From Acinetobacter sp. Ac_5812 (GTDB lineage Bacteria > Pseudomonadota > Gammaproteobacteria > Pseudomonadales > Moraxellaceae): a DNA stretch of 64,000 nt. This document shows positions 28,780 to 36,691 of the stretch, piece after piece. The stretch covers positions 1 to 64,000 of the forward strand of contig NZ_LXUK01000008.1 in assembly GCF_013072695.1 (NCBI RefSeq), given 5' to 3'. A program made the position numbers and the translations under genes. Position 1 is the stretch's first letter; each line of letters opens with the position of its first letter. The notes below the pieces were generated by a model. That model worked only from the letters and a program-made list of their open reading frames with translations. It was not told the origin of the DNA and searched no databases.

Positions 28780-28791
28780 GGAGTCTGAACA

Positions 28792-28947
28792 ATGCGTGAT
28801 AAGATTCGCCTCGTTTCTACAGCTGGTACTGGTTATTTCTATACCACTACTAAGAACAAACGTACTATGCCGGAAAAAATGGAAATCAAAAAATTTGATC
28901 CAAAAATCCGTCAACACGTAATCTTCAAAGAAGCTAAAATTAAATAA
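28792..28947 (+). CDS. rpmG: 50S ribosomal protein L33
   Basis: A 51-aa ribosomal protein beginning [19 protein letters not shown] and continuing through [20 protein letters not shown] to a basic C terminus. This is the cysteine-free (zinc-independent) form of L33. AAGGAG stands ahead of the ATG. Second gene of the conserved rpmB-rpmG operon. Confidence 0.98.
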   Translation: MRDKIRLVSTAGTGYFYTTTKNKRTMPEKMEIKKFDPKIRQHVIFKEAKIK

Positions 28948-28960
28948 TTTTAGCTCTTTA

Positions 28961-28992
28961 AAAAAACGACTTCACTTGAAGTCGTTTTTTTT
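28961..28992 (+). terminator. Terminator after rpmG
   Basis: A stem of ACGACTTCA with TGAAGTCGT, preceded by A and followed by eight T. Confidence 0.93.
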
Positions 28993-29172
28993 GGCCTAAA
29001 AAATGGTCATCATAAAAAAGAAAGGAAACGATGGTTTACATGATTTTTTTTGATAAATAAAAAAATTGTCATCAACAAATTCGATTTTACTTGTTACACT
29101 TTATTCGCTGTTTTCTTGGCATGTTTTATGCTCATTTATTTTTCCCTTAACCGCAACGATTAAGGAACCGCA

Positions 29173-30888
29173 ATGCCACATGATGTTGATTTAATTATAT
29201 TACTTGCTGTTGGTTTTGGTATGGCCCTTATTTTTGGCTATATCGCAGCACGTCTACGTCTCCCTCCTTTGATTGGTTATTTAGTTGCAGGCATTATTAT
29301 TAGTCCAAATACGCCTGGCGTGGTCGGTGATATGCAGCTCGCCAATCAGCTGGCTGAACTCGGGGTAATGTTCCTCATGTTCGGTGTGGGAATGCATTTC
29401 TCCCTCAAAGATTTACTGCAAGTACGTCGTATTGCTGTGCCTGGCGCAATTTTGCAGATTGCGGTTGCAACCTTATTGGGGATCGCAGTTTCTATGTTTT
29501 GGGGCTGGAGCTTTGGCTCCGCACTAATCTTCGGCTTAAGCTTATCTTGTGCCAGTACCGTTGTTCTGCTCAAGGCATTGGGTGATCGTGGCTTACTGGA
29601 CTCCGTGAATGGAAAAATTGCTGTCGGCTGGCTCTTAGTTGAAGACCTCGTGATGGTTTTAGCCTTGGTCCTTCTACCCGCAACAGCAGTATTACTCGGT
29701 GGACAAGCGCTACCTGGGACAGATACATCGCAAAGCATCTGGATCACGATTGGCATTACCCTGCTCAAAGTGACAGGCTTTATTGCCTTCATGCTGATTA
29801 TTGGTAAACGACTTGTACCAATGATCATGCAATTCGTGGCACGTTTAGGTTCTCGTGAGCTGTTTACACTCACTGTTGTTGCAGCTGCAGTTTCGATTGC
29901 ATACGGTTCTTACGCGGTGTTTGGCGTATCAATGGCGCTTGGCGCATTCTTTGCCGGTATGGTGGTAAAAGAGTCCGACTTTAGCCACCGTGCAGAAGAA
30001 GAAACTCTGCCATTACGTGAAATTTTCGCGATTTTGTTCTTTGTTTCAGTGGGTATGCTATTTGATCCGAGCATTTTGGTCGAAGAGCCGTTACGTATTC
30101 TGGCTGTCGTTGCCATTATCATGGTGGGCAAGACCCTAGCAGCTATGGCTTTGGTATTGTTCTTCCGCTACCCAATCAATACCGCCTTAACCGTAGGCGC
30201 AAGTTTGGCGCAAATTGGTGAGTTCTCCTTTATCTTGGCGACACTCGGCTTATCCCTCGGTTTACTCACACCTGATGCACAAAACCTGATTCTTGCAGGG
30301 GCACTGTTCTCGATTACCCTGAACTCATTTGTGTTCTCTGCGATTGAACCTGTGCAACGCTGGATTCGTGAGCGCTCGCATTTGGCCCGTATGTTAGAAC
30401 GTAGTGGTGACCCACTGGCCATGTTGCCAGATGAGGTAGATCAAGCTTATCTACGCGATCAGGTGGTGATTATTGGCTATGGTGGTGTAGGCCGTCGTAT
30501 CAGTGAAAACCTGATGGAGCAAAACATCAAAGTGGTGATTGCTGAAGAAAATCGTGAAATTGTTGAGAAACTACGTAGCCAAGGCATTGCTGCGGTCAGT
30601 GGTGAAGCAACTGAACCCAATGTATTGATTCAGGCACATATTCAACATGCCCGTTTACTGGTCATTTCACCGATGGATATCCTAGATATTCATCGTATCG
30701 TGGACATCTCCAAACAACTGAATCCTGAAATTCAGGTGCTTATTTGTGCAGAGAGTAAAGAAGAAGCGGTGGTAATACGCCAAGAAAATATTGGTGAAGT
30801 GTTCTACGCCAAAGAAGAAATGGCAAAAAATATGAGCCATCATATTCTCAATCAAATCGAACTGGCGCATCAATCCGAAGCCCACTAA
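29173..30888 (+). CDS. ybaL: Kef-type cation:proton antiporter, YbaL-like (CPA2)
   Basis: Inner-membrane antiporter of 571 aa with about 12 membrane segments (residues 5-395). LPPLIGYLVAGIIISPNTPGVV and ELGVMFLMFGVGMHFSLKDLL match the N-terminal half of YbaL/KefB/KefC. A cytoplasmic RCK-N domain follows at about 415-560, with the Rossmann glycines in VVIIGYGGVGRRISENL. It is shorter than KefC and lacks an RCK-C domain, as in YbaL. The ion specificity is not certain; potassium efflux is assumed from the family. Confidence 0.9.
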   Translation: MPHDVDLIILLAVGFGMALIFGYIAARLRLPPLIGYLVAGIIISPNTPGVVGDMQLANQLAELGVMFLMFGVGMHFSLKDLLQVRRIAVPGAILQIAVATLLGIAVSMFWGWSFGSALIFGLSLSCASTVVLLKALGDRGLLDSVNGKIAVGWLLVEDLVMVLALVLLPATAVLLGGQALPGTDTSQSIWITIGITLLKVTGFIAFMLIIGKRLVPMIMQFVARLGSRELFTLTVVAAAVSIAYGSYAVFGVSMALGAFFAGMVVKESDFSHRAEEETLPLREIFAILFFVSVGMLFDPSILVEEPLRILAVVAIIMVGKTLAAMALVLFFRYPINTALTVGASLAQIGEFSFILATLGLSLGLLTPDAQNLILAGALFSITLNSFVFSAIEPVQRWIRERSHLARMLERSGDPLAMLPDEVDQAYLRDQVVIIGYGGVGRRISENLMEQNIKVVIAEENREIVEKLRSQGIAAVSGEATEPNVLIQAHIQHARLLVISPMDILDIHRIVDISKQLNPEIQVLICAESKEEAVVIRQENIGEVFYAKEEMAKNMSHHILNQIELAHQSEAH

Positions 30889-30902
30889 ATATGTTCAAAA
30901 AT

Positions 30903-30932
30903 AAAAAAGCGTACTTAAAGTACGCTTTTTTA
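30903..30932. terminator. Terminator downstream of the antiporter
   Basis: AAAAAAGCGTACTT pairs with AAGTACGCTTTTTT around a minimal loop. Symmetrical flanks allow use by both the antiporter gene and the convergent small gene. Confidence 0.92.
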
Positions 30933-30942
30933 TTTTGTGAGA

Positions 30943-31221
30943 TTAACTCAAGTGTGGAGGTTGCTCATCGATGACTTCGGCTTGCCACTCGTTCATCTGC
31001 TTTTCTAACAGACCAAACAAAGCTGCTTGAATCATGTGCTGTGCGACAGTTGCTGTTTGATCACCAAGTATGGCTTTGACCTCATCACTAAACTGTATCT
31101 TAACTAAAGGCTCATTTTCAGAACCCGCATTGCGCAAAGCCAGCTCACCACCTTCGAGTTGAACCAACTCAAGAACTGCTTCTTGATTACCAAATAATTC
31201 TTTTAACTGTTGCATTGACAT
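30943..31221 (-). CDS. Uncharacterised acidic small protein, 92 aa
   Basis: Not recognised. A soluble acidic protein opening MSMQQLKELFGNQEAVLELVQLEGGELALRNAGSE, with one central beta hairpin and a C-terminal helix (about residues 58-80). GGAGAAAATTT precedes the ATG. No nearby operon partner; a second gene on the same strand begins about 100 bases further upstream. Confidence 0.75.
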   Translation of the reverse strand: MSMQQLKELFGNQEAVLELVQLEGGELALRNAGSENEPLVKIQFSDEVKAILGDQTATVAQHMIQAALFGLLEKQMNEWQAEVIDEQPPHLS

Positions 31222-31324
31222 AAATTTTCTCCATGCTTCAACATGGTGGCAAAGTATTTTGCGCTCACGTCTTATTTATATAAGTACTGTTGGCATAGAT
31301 TTCAAGTCGCTTTAAACATTCGAC

Positions 31325-31828
31325 CTAGAACTCAACCATTTCATTACGGAAACCATCAATTAAATGACTCAATTCACGATGCCACTCACGTAAAATTTTG
31401 GCATCGGGCAACCAAGCCTGCGGGCTTTGGGTTACCTTGATGATCAGGTTTGAGGAAGTCTCATTTTCAGGTTCGGGTGCTGTTGGCTCAGGCGCATATT
31501 GACACATACGGTATGCACGCTTTAACTCTGCCACAAAACCCTCTTTGGCCAATTGTTGCAAAACTAAAACCTCAGGTGAAACCTGCCCTTTATCTGCCAT
31601 ATGCTCTTCAATCGATTTAAAGGTCGGCTGTAAATCATTGAGACGGTAATAACGCACTAGTTCCTGCAAGAAAGCTAAAATTGCACCATGCAAATGGAAA
31701 ACCGCAGCTTCGCGATAAGCCTGTGCTTGCTGAATATGTTCAGTTTGCTCTGCTTGTTGACATGCGAGACGAGCAAAATATAGTTTTTGATTGGTGCGAT
31801 CAGCATGATAACGAGCAACACGGGACAT
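31325..31828 (-). CDS. DUF6586 family protein
   Basis: A 167-aa soluble helical protein with the pattern ADRTNQKLYFARLACQQAEQ, then AYREAAVFHLHGAILAFLQELVRYYRL, which fits the DUF6586 family of gamma-proteobacteria (recalled from Pseudomonas relatives). The C-terminal 60 residues (PDAKILREWHRELSHLIDGFRNEMVEF) are also conserved. AAGGAAAATATT lies before the ATG at 31828. Function unknown. Confidence 0.8.
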   Translation of the reverse strand: MSRVARYHADRTNQKLYFARLACQQAEQTEHIQQAQAYREAAVFHLHGAILAFLQELVRYYRLNDLQPTFKSIEEHMADKGQVSPEVLVLQQLAKEGFVAELKRAYRMCQYAPEPTAPEPENETSSNLIIKVTQSPQAWLPDAKILREWHRELSHLIDGFRNEMVEF

Positions 31829-31860
31829 AATATTTTCCTTCAAGATCCTTTCGCTTGGTT

Positions 31861-31968
31861 TAGGGGCTATTGAGATTACACCTTACGAGCGATAACGCTG
31901 ATTGTGCTGCGATCAAAGCAGTGCTTTACTCTTGCTCAGGGGTACAGCTGAAATATCAATAGACCCTA
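31861..31968. repeat. MITE-like element, short copy
   Basis: A 108-bp element with TA at both ends and terminal inverted repeats: TAGGGGCTATTGAGATTACA on the left and TAGGGTCTATTGATATTTCA when the right end is read on the opposite strand. Its core (about 31905-31950) shares most bases with 3089-3135 of the long copy, so both belong to one family, with an internal deletion here. It lies 32 bases upstream of the DUF6586 gene start. Confidence 0.65.
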
Positions 31969-32018
31969 CCTAAGATTAAATGCTTTAATGATAAAATCAA
32001 TATCTTTTGAGCCTACCC

Positions 32019-32363
32019 ATGCGTCATATTCAACAAGCCATACTGAGCTTAATATGCTGTATGGTCATCCCGTCCACTTATAGCTGTGAACCCGCTGGCT
32101 TAGATTGGGAAAAGCTCTATACCGATTACGATCTGAATCGTGATCAAATGATTGATCTAAATGAATGGAAAAAACTGATCCAGTTACAAGACCAACCCGT
32201 TGCTTGGCAAAAACAGGTCCTTACACTCGATTCCAAAAGAATAAAGATCTTTAAAGCCTTAGATCTTAATCATAATGGTTTGATCGATCAGCAAGAAATG
32301 ATCAATATCTATCAATATTTTTCGAACCCTTGTCAGGGCTGGGGACAAACATGGGGTAAATAA
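32019..32363 (+). CDS. Exported EF-hand protein
   Basis: A 114-aa protein with an N-terminal signal peptide (about residues 1-22) and two EF-hand loops. Loop 1: D38, N40, D42, M44 and E49 in DLNRDQMIDLNE. Loop 2: D82, N84, N86, L88 and E93 in DLNHNGLIDQQE. Both satisfy the calcium-binding pattern. The mature protein has cysteines at both ends that could form a disulfide. The ATG at 32019 is preferred over an in-frame TTG at 32007. Probable periplasmic calcium-binding protein; partner unknown. Confidence 0.8.
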   Translation: MRHIQQAILSLICCMVIPSTYSCEPAGLDWEKLYTDYDLNRDQMIDLNEWKKLIQLQDQPVAWQKQVLTLDSKRIKIFKALDLNHNGLIDQQEMINIYQYFSNPCQGWGQTWGK

Positions 32364-32375
32364 GGTTGAGACAAG

Positions 32376-32738
32376 CTAATCGATGCCCAGTTCTAACAAA
32401 TAGAGCTTTCGCTTGGCAATGACTTGAATCGGTGGATCAATCGGACGAATATTACGAATGACCCAAGCCAAATATCCTTCAGCCCAATACGTTGCACAAG
32501 CTGCGTCAACTTCATCAGATTGCCATGGATGCACTGATTCAATATCTACCAGTGCAACGGCAAAACCAACGTCTTCATCCCCATCATTCAAAAGAAAATT
32601 TTGATTCTCTACAATCATCAAATCTTTCAATGGCAACATTTCAGGTTGCCATGAGCGAACTTCAAGCGTTTTAATTTTCTTCGCTATTCGCCCAGCATTT
32701 GGCGCAACAATTGATAAAGCCGTATATTGCTTTAACAT
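32376..32738 (-). CDS. ASCH-domain protein
   Basis: A 120-aa protein with the start of an ASCH (PUA-like beta-barrel) domain: YTALSIVAPNAGRIAKKIKTLEVRSWQPEMLPLKDLMIVEN, where KTLEVRSWQP is the characteristic block. ASCH proteins bind RNA or modified nucleosides. It starts seven bases after the RRM gene stop on the same strand, and downstream of the helicase gene, so these three genes may form one transcript of RNA/DNA-related functions. Confidence 0.85.
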   Translation of the reverse strand: MLKQYTALSIVAPNAGRIAKKIKTLEVRSWQPEMLPLKDLMIVENQNFLLNDGDEDVGFAVALVDIESVHPWQSDEVDAACATYWAEGYLAWVIRNIRPIDPPIQVIAKRKLYLLELGID

Positions 32739-32744
32739 TGATAA

Positions 32745-32990
32745 TTAAGCTTTATCATCCGCAGCTTTGACACGAATGCCCTGGCTTTTTACTTTCAAGG
32801 TATTTAAACCTTTAATCGCTTTAATCGCTTCACGCGGGTTTGGCATTTCAACAAAACCGAAACCTTTCGATTTCCCCGTTGCTTCGTCTTTGACCACGAC
32901 ACAAGACTCAACTTTTCCATATGCTTTGAATAAGTCGAGAATTTCCGCATCAGTCACATTACGGTCTAAATTACGAACTAAAATTTTCAT
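32745..32990 (-). CDS. Small RNA-recognition-motif (RRM) protein
   Basis: An 81-aa single-RRM protein: RNP2 ILVRNL at residues 3-8, RNP1 KGFGFVEM at about 41-48, with the YGKVESCVVVKDEATGKS segment in between. This is the bacterial RBP/Rbp-like type. It ends shortly after the fold, with a lysine-rich tail. The ATG at 32990 has AGG upstream; another ATG at 33014 gives an extra eight residues not conserved in the fold. Bacterial RRM proteins bind single-stranded RNA; the target is unknown. Confidence 0.88.
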   Translation of the reverse strand: MKILVRNLDRNVTDAEILDLFKAYGKVESCVVVKDEATGKSKGFGFVEMPNPREAIKAIKGLNTLKVKSQGIRVKAADDKA

Positions 32991-33054
32991 GCTAAAACCT
33001 AAAAGATGATTCATTGTAGAATCAATGAATCAAAAGAAATTGAATCTGCCTAGT

Positions 33055-35034
33055 TTAATCGAAATCAATCCCAAAACCTAAATTGATTGCAGCAGCACGA
33101 GAACGATTGCTTTGACCATAGCCACGTGGAATATCTCGATGAATCTGAACATCGACTAAATGTTGAGGTAAATCATTGAGGAAGTAACTTTCTATTTTTC
33201 TTCCTAACTCATCATATTGCTCTTGTGACCATAAATTTAAATTCTGTTTGGTCAAAATCAATTCATCTTCTGCACGTGTTAAAGCCACATAAAGAACGCG
33301 ACGTTCTTCTTCGACATCATCAAAATCGCCTTGTGCACGTGCATGAGGATATTGATTTGGAGAAACATGTGGGACATAACAGACTTTTTGTTCAGCACCC
33401 TTCGCTGAATGGATGGTAATCAGCGTCACTAAATCCTGGTCAGGCGTTTTATCAATTTCTGAGATCGAAATTGGATCAAGTACATATTCCTCCAAGAACT
33501 CCCCAAGAGCACTGTGTTTACGTGCCAATTGCTTGACCAAATCAAAGTCTTTAACACGGCGTGACCAATCTTTAGTTTTATAATTATTTTCCAATTGTTC
33601 ATTCAACGCATCCAGTGCGAGGCCAATACAAGCTTCGACATGCTGCTGCAATACATCGAGCTGCATCAAAATTAAAATCGCTTGTTGCGGTACTTTGCCA
33701 TGTCGCTCCAAACGTTGGCAACGGGCTTCGATATCAGGTAGTTGAATCAGTTCTTGCGCCAACTTACTGGCACCCACATCACCCACGCCATCCCAAAGCG
33801 TCAGGAAACGCATCCAGGCTAAATCATCCTGTGGGTTAACACTGACCCGAAGTAAGCTCAATACATCTTTAACATGTGCAGACTCAAGCAGTTTTACCCC
33901 ACCAACAAAACGATAAGGAATATTGGCTGTAATCAAAGCACCTTCCAAATAACGTCCACTAAAACCTGAGCGCAGCAACACCATATGTTCTGCCCAAGCC
34001 GCACCTTGCATATGACGACGATTCAAATCCTGAATAATCCAATTGGCTTCTTCAAACTCATTACTCAAGATATGCAGTTGTGGCTTTAAACCTTTGCCCC
34101 GATAAGCCTGTAGATGCTTATCATATTCAATTTGGCTCTGCTCCAGCAGCCAATTGGATAAATCTAAAATACCTTGGGTCGAACGATAATTCATTTCCAA
34201 AGTCAACACTTCGGCATCGGGTACACGTTCTTTAAAATGATGAATATTTTCAAAATCTGCACCACGAAAGCCATAAATGGATTGTGCATCATCCCCTACG
34301 CAAAATAGTTTCACTTTGCCAACTAAAGGCTGAAGCAAAGCCCATTGCAGTGGATTGGTATCCTGCATTTCATCAACCAATAAGGCAGAACAAAAACCAG
34401 TGACCCATTTCACTAGCTCTGGCGAACTTTGCAAATGCACGGCAACAATAGACAGGATGTCATCATAATCCAGAAAATTGCGTTCTTGTTTGCGTTGCTC
34501 ATAGGCTTTCATCAATTCAGCAATTTGAGCTTTATACTCCACCGCTTGGGGTAACTGCTCAACCAATGCATCCGACAATTTGGTTTTGGTATTCCGCGCA
34601 TAAGAATACAGATCGCATAACTCCGCAGCCTTCGGCAAGACATTGCCCTTATCTTTACCACGCAATAGGCGGAACATCAGCAACTGATCATCTCGATCAA
34701 TAATACTGAACTGGGTCAAACCAAAAGCGCGTGGGTTACGGCGCAATAGATACATACAAAAAGTATGAAAGGTTGATGCGCGTAAGCCCTTGGCCTGTGC
34801 CCCCATATGCTGCTCAACACGTGTCACAATTTCACTTGCTGAACGTCGGGTAAAGGTCAGAATCTGAATTTGTTGTGCAGCTAAACCTTGATCAATTAAG
34901 TATGCTGCTCTTGCCACGATGGTTTTGGTTTTACCACAACCGGCTCCAGCCAAGACCAGACAATTTTGTGCTGTCGTTGTGGCTGCTTGTTTTTGTTGTG
35001 GATTCAGTTCATCAATTAGCTTGGCAAGCGTCAT
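33055..35034 (-). CDS. UvrD/Rep-family DNA helicase
   Basis: Superfamily 1A helicase of 659 aa. Motifs in order: Q motif LNPQQKQAATTT, Walker A AGAGCGKTKTIVARAAYLI, motif Ia LTFTRRSASEIVTRV, motif II VDEMQDTNPLQW, motif III GDDAQSIYGFRGA, motif IV LEMNYRSTQGIL, motif V VTLITIHSAKGAEQ and motif VI LYVALTRAEDELILT. It lacks the long C-terminal extension of UvrD and is probably a Rep-like accessory helicase. ATG at 35034 chosen over an in-frame TTG at 35046. Motif II has EMQ instead of the common EFQ. Confidence 0.9.
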   Translation of the reverse strand: MTLAKLIDELNPQQKQAATTTAQNCLVLAGAGCGKTKTIVARAAYLIDQGLAAQQIQILTFTRRSASEIVTRVEQHMGAQAKGLRASTFHTFCMYLLRRNPRAFGLTQFSIIDRDDQLLMFRLLRGKDKGNVLPKAAELCDLYSYARNTKTKLSDALVEQLPQAVEYKAQIAELMKAYEQRKQERNFLDYDDILSIVAVHLQSSPELVKWVTGFCSALLVDEMQDTNPLQWALLQPLVGKVKLFCVGDDAQSIYGFRGADFENIHHFKERVPDAEVLTLEMNYRSTQGILDLSNWLLEQSQIEYDKHLQAYRGKGLKPQLHILSNEFEEANWIIQDLNRRHMQGAAWAEHMVLLRSGFSGRYLEGALITANIPYRFVGGVKLLESAHVKDVLSLLRVSVNPQDDLAWMRFLTLWDGVGDVGASKLAQELIQLPDIEARCQRLERHGKVPQQAILILMQLDVLQQHVEACIGLALDALNEQLENNYKTKDWSRRVKDFDLVKQLARKHSALGEFLEEYVLDPISISEIDKTPDQDLVTLITIHSAKGAEQKVCYVPHVSPNQYPHARAQGDFDDVEEERRVLYVALTRAEDELILTKQNLNLWSQEQYDELGRKIESYFLNDLPQHLVDVQIHRDIPRGYGQSNRSRAAAINLGFGIDFD

Positions 35035-35101
35035 ACAATCGGTCAATTAAAAACGAAATGCTATTTTAGCAGACTCAAGCCATTGAAATGTTTCCGACTA
35101 C

Positions 35102-35134
35102 AAAAACAAAAAGAGCATGTAGAATACATGCTCT
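35102..35134 (-). terminator. Terminator after hdeD
   Basis: On the minus strand AGAGCATGT and ACATGCTCT form a 9-bp stem with a 5-base loop, followed by TTTTGTTTTTG. Confidence 0.85.
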
Positions 35135-35153
35135 CGCTCTCAGCCTTGACCCG

Positions 35154-35726
35154 TTAGACTGTAGTTGCGCTATGTGGTAACTGCTTAATTGCACCAGCAA
35201 AAGTTAAGTAATTAATGCCTTGGAACAAAATATCAATCGAAAGGAACATCCCCAATACCCAGAACGGCGAATCAGGTGATGACAGGATCAGAATCCCGGT
35301 GAATAGGGTTAATATGCCTGAAAACAGCACCCATCCCCAGCCTGAAATTGGTCTAAGGATAAAGGCGTTCACGGTACGGATAATCCCTGCAATAATTAAG
35401 GCAACCGCCAAGAAACTGGTGAGCACCACCGCGGTAATCACGGGTGTGGTAAACGCAAAGTAACCTGCTGCCAGATACAGCACACCAAACAAGGCCCACA
35501 ACCAACGTGTGCCGCCTTTAAACACCATAAATGCGGCAACAAAATGCAAGATACCCCCCAACATCATCAACACACCGAACAACAACACGGCAGATAATGT
35601 TGCAAATGGTAAAGCCGCTAAAAGAACAAGGCCAAAAATAACCAATAACACGCCCAATAACAAATACCATTTACGATCAGCATGCAGCTGATTGCGAATC
35701 AGATCGTTACCCACTGTTTTCATCAT
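35154..35726 (-). CDS. hdeD: HdeD family acid-resistance membrane protein
   Basis: A 190-aa inner-membrane protein with six membrane segments arranged as three hairpins. The LLGVLLVIFGLVLLAALPFATL and GWGWVLFSGILTLFTGILIL segments are typical of DUF308/HdeD. HdeD contributes to acid resistance at high cell density in E. coli; the role in Acinetobacter is inferred. AAGAG stands before the first ATG; a second ATG follows directly. Confidence 0.88.
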   Translation of the reverse strand: MMKTVGNDLIRNQLHADRKWYLLLGVLLVIFGLVLLAALPFATLSAVLLFGVLMMLGGILHFVAAFMVFKGGTRWLWALFGVLYLAAGYFAFTTPVITAVVLTSFLAVALIIAGIIRTVNAFILRPISGWGWVLFSGILTLFTGILILSSPDSPFWVLGMFLSIDILFQGINYLTFAGAIKQLPHSATTV

Positions 35727-35904
35727 TATTTACTCTTTTATCATCAATGTTATATCTCTATATTGATCGCGTTTTTCACTGAGTTCTGTATAAGGCATGT
35801 TGAAAATTAATGACGGAATGTCAGAAAATGGATGTTTTCTTTGATCTTTTTAAGTTGTGTCATTATTTTTTAAAGATATGGATAAGTCGGAACTTATCCA
35901 CAAT

Positions 35905-36690
35905 TTATTTGATCCAACCTATTTCTTGTGCGGTCAAGACACTGATTACTGTTTGTTCTAAATCGTTGGGCATTTTACTTTTGTGTTCGGACAATGGAAT
36001 CCGTCCACCCATAATTTCAGCTTCGGTTTGCGGATACAGCGGCTGTTTATCTGCCTGTGCATAGCCAATCGGGAAAATAGGTTCACCATTGGCTAAGTTA
36101 TATTTATCGGTCGCGCCAAAACCATGTAATAACTCATGTACCAATACCACATTGTTTTGCTGTGTCTGTTTAGCTGAGGCAAACAGATTGACTGAACCAA
36201 TGCGTCCACGTTCCAGTGCAGTTGAGTGCTTGAGTTCCCGACTTTGCTTCGGATCATAGAAATTCAGATATAGAGTTAAACTCGGTGAACCATCAATCGA
36301 TTGATGCTGCTTCCATGCATAAAATCGAAACTTTAGACTCCATAGAATATTATTCAGAATATTTGACTGCTCAGACATCTTCGGCGGTGCTTGCTGCAGT
36401 TCCCGCCCAATCTCGATCATAAAGTAACTGCTTTGCCCTCGATATTGCTGGCTATTTTTTTCCAGATAGTGCTTCACCTCAGCAAAATCATCTTGCTGTA
36501 ATTGTTGAATATACTGCTGTGTTGTAGGCAAACTATCAGCATTAATCGGATGCAACAGCACATTAATCGGCTGATTCCAATCCTGATTTTGATCACGATA
36601 AGCATTGATCGCAACGATCAACAACACCAGTAGTAAGCAAGCGACTCGGATATTTTTCCAAAATGATTTTTTTTGAGAGGCTTTAGCCAT
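35905..36690 (-). CDS. Membrane-anchored metzincin-like metalloprotease, putative
   Basis: A 261-aa protein with a cytoplasmic basic N terminus, one membrane span at residues 15-29 and a periplasmic domain. It carries HELLHGFGATD (H185, E186, H189, G192, D195), an HExxHxxGxxD zinc-binding motif like the snapalysin subgroup of metzincins, and a plausible Met-turn methionine in EIMGG at 227. No metalloprotease family I know matches the full length. The stop of the NYN gene is one base upstream of the start, so the two are likely co-transcribed. Activity is inferred from motifs only. Confidence 0.7.
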   Translation of the reverse strand: MAKASQKKSFWKNIRVACLLLVLLIVAINAYRDQNQDWNQPINVLLHPINADSLPTTQQYIQQLQQDDFAEVKHYLEKNSQQYRGQSSYFMIEIGRELQQAPPKMSEQSNILNNILWSLKFRFYAWKQHQSIDGSPSLTLYLNFYDPKQSRELKHSTALERGRIGSVNLFASAKQTQQNNVVLVHELLHGFGATDKYNLANGEPIFPIGYAQADKQPLYPQTEAEIMGGRIPLSEHKSKMPNDLEQTVISVLTAQEIGWIK

Positions 36691-36691
36691 T

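Noticed and set aside
29346..30422. Long minus-strand frames opposite the YbaL antiporter gene
   Set aside because: Their composition (Ser/Thr/Pro/Arg-rich) is what results from reading a membrane protein gene backwards; no start signals.
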